From assembly GCA_025449435.1 (NCBI GenBank), contig JANWJO010000084.1:1-9833 (forward strand): 9,833 bases of DNA, read 5' to 3'. Positions 5,416 to 9,833 of this stretch are shown piece after piece; the stretch's first letter is position 1; each line of letters opens with the position of its first letter. The notes beneath the pieces were generated by a model. That model was not told the DNA's origin, searched no databases, and worked only from the letters and a program-made list of their open reading frames with translations. A program made the position numbers and the translations under genes. This stretch comes from Chloroflexota bacterium. Lineage in GTDB: Bacteria > Chloroflexota > UBA4733.

Positions 5416-7056
5416 GTGCCGGAGAGCACCGCGTCCACCTACCGCATTGGCTGCCTGTGGCTGCCGCACTTCCTAGCGCAAGTCTGGCAGCAGCGGGAGC
5501 CGGAACTCAAGGCGCGCCCGCTGATTATTGGCGGCACGCCATCTGAGCCCCGCCGTACGGTGTGCGACCTCTCCCCACGAGCCGCGGCGCAAGGCGTGCG
5601 CATGGGTATGACGTTGCGCGAGGCCCAAGCACATTGCCCCGACGCTGCCTTCCGGCCGCCCGACGACCCAGCGATCCAGCAGGCACAACAACACCTGCTC
5701 TCCTGCTTAGAACAGTTCAGCCCAGATATCGAGGATGTGCGGCCGGGCGTTGCGCTGTTCTCCATCCAGGGCCTCGAAACGCACTACCCGTCGGAGGACA
5801 ACCTCGCACGCACGGTGCTCGCCAGCGTTCAAGACGCAGTACAACTACCGGCACGGCTCGGCATCGCCAGCACACGGTTCTGCGCACGGGTTGCCTCGGC
5901 CTACGGACAACCTGCCTGCGCTATCCCGCCAGGTGGTGAGCGCGCCTTCCTTGCCCCACTCCCCGTGAGTCACCTACCGGGGCTCACCACCTGGCACTGG
6001 CAATTGCGCTTTCTGGGCATAACCACCATCGGCGCGTTCGCCGCCCTCCCCTACGCGGATGTGCTCGTGCGCTACGGTGCAGATGCCGCGCAAGCACACC
6101 TCCTCGCGCGCGGCCTCGACCCCACGCTATTACAGCCGCGTCAACTCGGCGACCCTCCCCTTGCAGAACAACTGTTCGAGCCACCAGAAAGCCGGCTAGA
6201 GCCGCTGGTGTTTGCGATCAAGCGGCATTTGGACCGGCTATGCGGGGAACTTCAGGTAGGCGGCTGGATTTGTGGCTCGCTCACCATCCGCTGCACTTGC
6301 GATGAGGGGGACACACTGGTGGAGACGTGCCGGCCCGCTGAGCCGACGGCGAACGCCGCGCGCCTCACGGACTTGTTGCGCTGGCGGCTCGAACAGCGCC
6401 AGACCGAGGCACTCCAGACCGGTGCGTCGCTATTTGCCAGCGGCCTCACCAAGCTCACGATCCAGCTGGATGACCTCTCGCCGAGTCAGGCACAGGCAGT
6501 CAGCCTGTTCACCGCGGAGCGAAGCGGCAAGCGCAACGTTATCGCCGCCGTCGAGCGACTGGAAGCCCTGCTGGGTCCAGAAGCGGTACGCACGGCCGTG
6601 CTCACCAAGGGTCGGCGACCTGACCAGGCGTTCACCTGGGCGCCATTCCGCCCCACCTTCACCGACCCTGCTCGCCAGCGTGTACCGCGCCGCCTACCGG
6701 CACGCAAGCAGCCTATCGCCAGCACACGGGTGCAACCACTGCCGCTGGACACCATCCCCGATGGGAGGGCATCACTGCTCGATGGCGGCGGCGCCACCCA
6801 TGCGGTGCCAGCGATGCGTATATTGGAGCCGCCCCACCAGGTAAAAGTGCAACAGCGCGACACCACCATTGCCTCACTAAGCGCCGGGCGCGGTGTGGAA
6901 GCGGTCGCCCGGGTGAGCGGGCCCTGGAAGGTGGCCGAGCAGTGGTGGGCACAGGCTGGCGAGCGCGATTACTTCCAGGTGTGGACGCGTTTGGGTCGTC
7001 TGTACTTGCTGTATCGAGAAGCCGAAAACTGGTTCGTCCAAGGGGTATTCGACTAG
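5416..7056 (+). CDS. imuB: ImuB, inactive Y-family polymerase-like mutasome adaptor
   Basis: ImuB is related to Y-family translesion polymerases but lacks catalysis; it links DnaE2 and ImuA to the sliding clamp. Here RIGCLWLPHFLAQVW (10-24) replaces the usual HVDMDxFxAxVE, with leucines at 14 and 16 where aspartates belong. FSIQGLE (115-121) replaces SIDE, with Q118-G119 for Asp-Glu, so the polymerase site is dead. Finger and palm features remain (RRTVCDLSPRAAAQGVRMGM, LREAQAHCPDA), then a little-finger-like domain. The C-terminal motif GPWKVAEQWW...RDYFQVW...LYLLYR (about 500-546) is typical of the family. QPLPLD near residue 436 could be a clamp-binding motif like QLPLWG of mycobacterial ImuB, but this is tentative. 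The GTG start gives the expected length of 546 aa; a weak TAGGT lies 8 bases upstream. Codons 5-27 lie within the repeat also found at the end of imuA. Confidence 0.93.
   Translation: MPESTASTYRIGCLWLPHFLAQVWQQREPELKARPLIIGGTPSEPRRTVCDLSPRAAAQGVRMGMTLREAQAHCPDAAFRPPDDPAIQQAQQHLLSCLEQFSPDIEDVRPGVALFSIQGLETHYPSEDNLARTVLASVQDAVQLPARLGIASTRFCARVASAYGQPACAIPPGGERAFLAPLPVSHLPGLTTWHWQLRFLGITTIGAFAALPYADVLVRYGADAAQAHLLARGLDPTLLQPRQLGDPPLAEQLFEPPESRLEPLVFAIKRHLDRLCGELQVGGWICGSLTIRCTCDEGDTLVETCRPAEPTANAARLTDLLRWRLEQRQTEALQTGASLFASGLTKLTIQLDDLSPSQAQAVSLFTAERSGKRNVIAAVERLEALLGPEAVRTAVLTKGRRPDQAFTWAPFRPTFTDPARQRVPRRLPARKQPIASTRVQPLPLDTIPDGRASLLDGGGATHAVPAMRILEPPHQVKVQQRDTTIASLSAGRGVEAVARVSGPWKVAEQWWAQAGERDYFQVWTRLGRLYLLYREAENWFVQGVFD
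5427..5496 (+). repeat. Direct repeat, right copy (within intact imuB)
   Basis: Partner of 4313-4380, lying in codons 4-27 of the intact imuB. The core at 5435-5496 matches 59 of 62 bases. Upstream of the repeat the two loci share no extended similarity; the short shared TGATCACG near 4304 and 5370 is probably chance. Recombination between the copies would delete about 1.1 kb and join the left-copy start codon in frame to the rest of imuB. Confidence 0.9.
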
Positions 7057-7093
7057 CTGCCGGCCCATCAACGGCCCAAAACCGGCTCAGACG

Positions 7094-7136
7094 CCGAAGT
7101 ACCGAACTCCTGGTGGGGAGTCCGGTACTTCGGTTT
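7094..7136 (+). terminator. Terminator hairpin after imuB
   Basis: CCGAAGTACCGAACTCC (7094-7110) pairs with GGAGTCCGGTACTTCGG (7117-7133) over 17 positions with one mismatch and a 6-base loop, then GTTT. The long stem and its place between convergent genes, 38 bases after the imuB stop, support a terminator. The T-tract is only three bases. In the opposite direction no T-run follows, so it probably acts mainly on the imuB transcript. Confidence 0.7.
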
Positions 7137-7162
7137 GAGGAAGGGGAGGGGAAGGGAAGAAG

Positions 7163-7993
7163 CTAGCCAGCCGAGGCTGTAAGTGTGTACGTGAAGGATA
7201 CCGTCGGGTCATAGTTGAACACTTGCACCAAGTAGGTTGCGCTACCAGGCTGATTCAGCGACACCGACAGCGTGTTGGGATCGCTCGTTGGGCTCGCGGT
7301 ACCGACCAAGCTGCCGCTCTGATCGTACACGTTGATGCCTGCCGAGTTATTCGCGATCACGTCGTTGTTCGACACCACCAAGGTCAAGTCGATCACCTGG
7401 CTATTGCCAGCGTAGTTGTAGGTGTATTCAGCGAACGATCCACCCGAATTGGCCGCCAGGCTGCCCGTGTCGGAACTCGTCAACACCTTGATAGCCGTAG
7501 CGGTCGAAGCTGCGGTGGTCGACGTTGTCGTGGAGGCATGCGCTGCCGGTAACCCTTGTGGCGTCAAGGTGAACGACAGCGGCGTCGAGGCGCTATAGTC
7601 GAACACCTGAACCAGGATCGGCCCCGGTGTCGAACTCGCGTAGGTAGCCGCTTCTGTGTCGATCGACTGCTGAGCGCCAGACCCTACCAGGTTGCCGCTT
7701 TGGTACAGGTTGAAGCCAACATAGCCTGTTGGGAGCAACGTTGGGTCCGTGACGGTAAACGTCAGCGTCACCGCGGAACCGTCGCCCGGATAATCAAACT
7801 GCAAATACTCGAACGCACCACCGGAAGCACCAGCAATGGTGCCGCTGACCGGCCCGGCGAGCGGCAAGGCGGTACTCGGTGTGAGGCCGGCGTTGGATGC
7901 TGCCGTGCTATCGGCCAGCGCAAAGCTCGGAAAAGCAAGGGTGCCCAATGCGACCGACACGGCCGCTACTTGTCGAAGACGGAGCCAACCCAT
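7163..7993 (-). CDS. Secreted protein with two similar beta-rich domains, function unknown
   Basis: The 276-aa product starts with a clear Sec signal peptide: a basic n-region (MGWLRLRQ), a hydrophobic core, and a likely cleavage after the ALA at residues 25-27. The mature protein has two halves of similar build. The first runs about 38-150 (LAGPVSGTIAGASGGAFEYL...GFNLYQSGNLVGSG...ILVQVFDYSASTPLSFTLT). The second runs about 168-276 (GSLAANSGGSFAEYTYN...GINVYDQSGSLVGTA...YLVQVFNYDPTVSFTYTLT). A Ser/Thr/Ala-rich linker, about 152-168, joins them. The repeated VQVFxY and NxYxxSGxLVG motifs suggest internal duplication of a beta-sandwich like bacterial pre-peptidase C-terminal domains. No catalytic motif, membrane anchor or sorting signal is visible. 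TAAGGAG (complement of 8005-8011) lies 11 bases before the ATG. An extracellular binding or surface role is inference. Confidence 0.85.
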   Translation of the reverse strand: MGWLRLRQVAAVSVALGTLAFPSFALADSTAASNAGLTPSTALPLAGPVSGTIAGASGGAFEYLQFDYPGDGSAVTLTFTVTDPTLLPTGYVGFNLYQSGNLVGSGAQQSIDTEAATYASSTPGPILVQVFDYSASTPLSFTLTPQGLPAAHASTTTSTTAASTATAIKVLTSSDTGSLAANSGGSFAEYTYNYAGNSQVIDLTLVVSNNDVIANNSAGINVYDQSGSLVGTASPTSDPNTLSVSLNQPGSATYLVQVFNYDPTVSFTYTLTASAG

Positions 7994-8035
7994 GAATGCG
8001 CATTCTCCTTAGTGTGCGGACCTCATCGTCCGCGT

Positions 8036-8063
8036 TGGATAGACGATAGGTGCCGGATGTCAA
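8036..8063 (-). promoter_or_regulatory. Putative promoter of the secreted-protein gene
   Basis: On the minus strand, TTGACA (complement of 8058-8063) is followed after 16 bases by TATCCA (complement of 8036-8041). The -35 is perfect and the -10 weak. Transcription would start near 8029, giving a leader of about 36 bases that contains the AAGGAG ribosome binding site. A second TTGACA (complement of 8092-8097) has no matching -10. Confidence 0.45.
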
Positions 8064-8210
8064 GAAACTGCGTTCATTTCGTTGCGAATTGTGTCAAACG
8101 ATGGGAACTATCTGCAAAAGCAGTTTCACAGGTGCGGCCGCCTCAAGTGCCGGTTTAGCCTACGATCGGACAAGCAACTACACTGTGCGAGCACGGTGGA
8201 GGTGCGCCCG

Positions 8211-9071
8211 ATGTTGCCGTGGACGATCCGTGCCGCCACCGAGCAGGACATTCCCCACATCACGGCGATGTACCGGTTCGACGGCTTTTCGCACCTGTGG
8301 GGCGATCCTGCACGAGCTAGCTGGCTGTATGCGTCGATCCAGGCGTCCGGAGGCGCAGCGCTCATCGCCGTCGAACATGGTGCTGTCACGGGGCATCTCG
8401 ATTATGGCCTGAGTGAAGAACCACTGCCTGCAGGCCGCTATGGTAGCGTCACCAGCCTGGAAGTGCGCACGGACTATCGCCGCCAGGGCGTTGCCACAGC
8501 ACTGTTGCACGAGTCCTTCGCCCGCATGCGCGAAGCCAGGGCGAGCCGTGTCGAGGTCGTGGCCGAACACCAGGGCGCGCGAGCGCTGTATCACACCGCT
8601 GGCTTTACTCCCTACAAGCTACTGGACGACCTGGACCTGCTTATTCCCCCTGATGACCTGCGGGACGCAGCACCGACTGGCCAGCCCCTCACGAGCAGTG
8701 ATCAGCCCTGGCGATCGCTTCAGCACGTTGCAGGGCACTTGTTTCCTGCTGCCTATAGCTGGCAACGAGCGTTTCTGGCAGCGCAGTGGCACTTGCCAGA
8801 GGCGGAAGGATGCGGAGCCTGGCGCCTCGCTGGTGGCGCCGTCATCTTCGCGGATCCCTGGCTTGTACACCTGTTCATGCCCAGCACCAGGGCGGCAATA
8901 AGACCGGAAGTCTGGCCACTCTGGCTATCAACATTCGCACTTCGAGCGTCCAACCACGATGGCTGGGTGCGCACCGTGCTACCTCACACAACCGCGCGAG
9001 CGTTGCACTTGCCCGAGCGGTACCCAGGGAGCAGCGCGTCTCCCGTCCAGGTGCTGGCGCAACGGCTGTAG
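8211..9071 (+). CDS. GNAT-family N-acetyltransferase with extra C-terminal domain
   Basis: The first 150 or so residues of this 286-aa protein form a GNAT domain that would transfer acetyl from acetyl-CoA to an unknown amine. SVTSLEVRTDYRRQGVATALL holds the acetyl-CoA pyrophosphate loop R90-R91-Q92-G93-V94-A95. GARALYHTAGFTPY is the usual final strand-helix signature (ALYxxxGF). The remaining 135 or so residues contain no motif I recognise; they are Trp/Leu-rich and might set substrate specificity. The ATG at 8211 was chosen over the longer in-frame frame from 8082 because GGAGG at 8198-8202 lies 8 bases upstream and GNAT similarity (TIRAATEQDI) begins right after it. The gene is divergent from the secreted-protein gene, and its promoter is unclear. 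The substrate cannot be predicted. Confidence 0.87.
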   Translation: MLPWTIRAATEQDIPHITAMYRFDGFSHLWGDPARASWLYASIQASGGAALIAVEHGAVTGHLDYGLSEEPLPAGRYGSVTSLEVRTDYRRQGVATALLHESFARMREARASRVEVVAEHQGARALYHTAGFTPYKLLDDLDLLIPPDDLRDAAPTGQPLTSSDQPWRSLQHVAGHLFPAAYSWQRAFLAAQWHLPEAEGCGAWRLAGGAVIFADPWLVHLFMPSTRAAIRPEVWPLWLSTFALRASNHDGWVRTVLPHTTARALHLPERYPGSSASPVQVLAQRL

Positions 9072-9119
9072 CTGAACCACGGCAAGGCAAACACCGGCCC
9101 CAAGCGTGCGAATTCTCGC

Positions 9120-9125
9120 TACAAT
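9120..9125 (+). promoter_or_regulatory. Possible -10 box of the dehydrogenase gene
   Basis: TACAAT, one mismatch from the -10 consensus, lies 24 bases before the start codon and 49 bases after the GNAT stop. No acceptable -35 box is visible 16-18 bases upstream, so this is weak evidence for a separate promoter. Read-through from the GNAT gene is equally possible. Confidence 0.3.
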
Positions 9126-9149
9126 CGGCCGCGGGTAAGGAGAAGCAAC

Positions 9150-9833
9150 GTGGCAGAGGTCATCGGATTCATCGGACTCGGCATTATGGGCAAGCCCATG
9201 GCCAAGAACCTTCTCAAGGCAGGATTTAGCGTGGTGGTGCATAACCGTAGCCAGCCAGCGGTGGACGAGTTGGTAGCAGCGGGCGCATCTGCGGCTGGGT
9301 CGCCCAGCGCTGTCGCTGCCAAGAGTGACATCGTTATCACCATGTTGCCGGACTCGCCCGATGTGGAAGCCGTGGTAGCTGGCCCCAGCGGCGTCTTCGC
9401 TGGCATCCGGTCGGGCTCGTTGCTCATTGACATGAGCACCATTTCTCCCGTCGTGGCTACACAACTGGCGGCAGCAGCAGGCAAGCAGGGCGTGGATATG
9501 CTGGATGCGCCGGTGAGCGGCGGTGACCGTGGCGCGATTGCAGGCACACTGTCGATCATGGTCGGCGGAAGTGACGCCGGGTTCGCTCGCGCCCAACCCG
9601 TATTCGCAGCATTGGGCAAGACGATTGTCCACCTCGGGGCGAGTGGCGCTGGTCAGGTGACCAAGGCGTGCAACCAGGTGGTCGTCGCCCTGACCATCGA
9701 AGCGGTGAGTGAAGCGCTGGTGCTCGGCTCGAAGGCAGGCGTTGATCCGGCCAAGATTGTGCAGGTTCTCAGCGGCGGCCTGGCTAGCAACCGCGTACTG
9801 GAATTGCGCGGGCCCACCATGCTCCAGCACACG
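9150..9833 (+). CDS. garR: 2-hydroxy-3-oxopropionate reductase-type dehydrogenase (GarR-like), 3' end outside window
   Basis: This is a beta-hydroxyacid dehydrogenase of the 3-hydroxyisobutyrate dehydrogenase family, closest in motifs to tartronate semialdehyde reductase (GarR), which reduces 2-hydroxy-3-oxopropionate to D-glycerate with NAD(P)H. The Rossmann loop G9-L-G-I-M-G14 is followed by KPMAKNLLKAGF. ITMLPDSPDV, LIDMSTISP and LDAPVSGGDRGA are family hallmarks, the last being the substrate-binding DxPVSGG. K172 in GAGQVTKACNQ is the catalytic lysine. The GTG start is supported by AAGGAG (9137-9142), 7 bases upstream. There are 228 codons before the window ends; the family is usually about 295 aa, so roughly 65 residues are missing. 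Exact substrate (tartronate semialdehyde or 3-hydroxyisobutyrate) is uncertain. There is no visible link to the SOS genes. Confidence 0.9.
   Translation, partial: MAEVIGFIGLGIMGKPMAKNLLKAGFSVVVHNRSQPAVDELVAAGASAAGSPSAVAAKSDIVITMLPDSPDVEAVVAGPSGVFAGIRSGSLLIDMSTISPVVATQLAAAAGKQGVDMLDAPVSGGDRGAIAGTLSIMVGGSDAGFARAQPVFAALGKTIVHLGASGAGQVTKACNQVVVALTIEAVSEALVLGSKAGVDPAKIVQVLSGGLASNRVLELRGPTMLQHT

Larger units (their letters stand above)
4381..5426. mobile_element. Putative inserted segment carrying the HNH pair, bounded by imuB repeats
   Basis: These roughly 1046 bases lie between two direct copies of the imuB 5' end and split what looks like a formerly overlapping imuA-imuB pair. The segment holds a 120-aa gene, an HNH endonuclease gene and a new SOS-type control region for imuB. 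I see no transposase, integrase, terminal inverted repeats or group I/II intron structure. It may be an HNH-associated insertion that rebuilds the invaded gene's start, or the scar of recombination with a second imuB locus. The borders are set only by where the repeat identity ends. The mobile label is a hypothesis. Confidence 0.5.

Noticed and set aside
4381..5426. Group I/II intron or IS200/IS605-like element around the HNH gene
   Set aside because: No transposase, no conserved intron core or structure that I can recognise, and the flanking repeat is imuB coding sequence rather than a short target duplication.
7223..8158. Two long + strand frames (7223-7552 and 7556-8158)
   Set aside because: They are antisense to the secreted-protein gene, are Arg/Gly-rich, and have no recognisable domain; the minus-strand frame has a signal peptide and a ribosome binding site.
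8979..9830. Long minus-strand frame opposite the dehydrogenase
   Set aside because: It is a shadow of garR and the end of the GNAT gene; it is His/Arg/Cys-rich with no domain, while the + strand frame carries all family motifs.
1..9833. CRISPR arrays, tRNA or rRNA genes
   Set aside because: No regularly spaced repeats and no cloverleaf or rRNA signatures were seen.

Overview
This GC-rich bacterial window is dominated by a DNA-damage-inducible translesion-synthesis ("mutasome") locus: dnaE2/imuC (333-3431), imuA (3540-4388) and imuB (5416-7056), all on the + strand. A palindrome of the GAAC-N4-GTTC type, the LexA/SOS box of Gram-positive bacteria and Chloroflexota, stands in front of each of the three genes: perfect before dnaE2 and imuA, one mismatch before imuB. 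The lineage is most likely Chloroflexota. This is an inference from the GC content, the box type, the gene set and the HNH gene pair, and nothing in the window proves it. LexA itself is not encoded here.

The most unusual structure lies between imuA and imuB. About 1.05 kb (roughly 4381-5426) carrying a two-gene unit, a 120-aa protein of unknown function and a 144-aa HNH endonuclease, separates the two genes. It is flanked by two direct copies of the 5' end of imuB: 4313-4380 and 5427-5496, with 59 of 62 bases identical in the ungapped core. The left copy lies inside the 3' end of imuA in another reading frame. It still has a start codon, a possible ribosome binding site and 26 codons of imuB-like N-terminus before it diverges. 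The simplest reading is that imuA and imuB once overlapped as a translationally coupled pair. The HNH unit was then inserted, or a homologous imuB was recombined in, which left a stub on the left and an intact imuB with its own SOS box on the right. Recombination between the copies would remove the unit and rebuild an in-frame overlapping imuA-imuB operon.

Layout: 1-332 upstream non-coding DNA with a terminator-like hairpin and the first LexA box; 333-3431 dnaE2; 3432-3539 SOS promoter; 3540-4388 imuA; 4303-4428 imuB stub; 4469-5269 HNH pair; 5270-5415 imuB control region; 5416-7056 imuB; 7094-7136 terminator between convergent genes; 7163-7993 (- strand) a secreted protein made of two similar beta-rich halves; 7994-8210 divergent intergenic region; 8211-9071 a GNAT acetyltransferase with an extra C-terminal domain; 9150-9833 a 2-hydroxy-3-oxopropionate reductase-type dehydrogenase that runs off the window.

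Together, DnaE2 is the error-prone polymerase, ImuB is a catalytically dead Y-family adaptor, and ImuA is a RecA-like accessory protein. The HNH pair sits downstream of the imuA SOS promoter without a visible terminator between them, so it may be co-induced by DNA damage. The genes after 7163 appear unrelated to this system.
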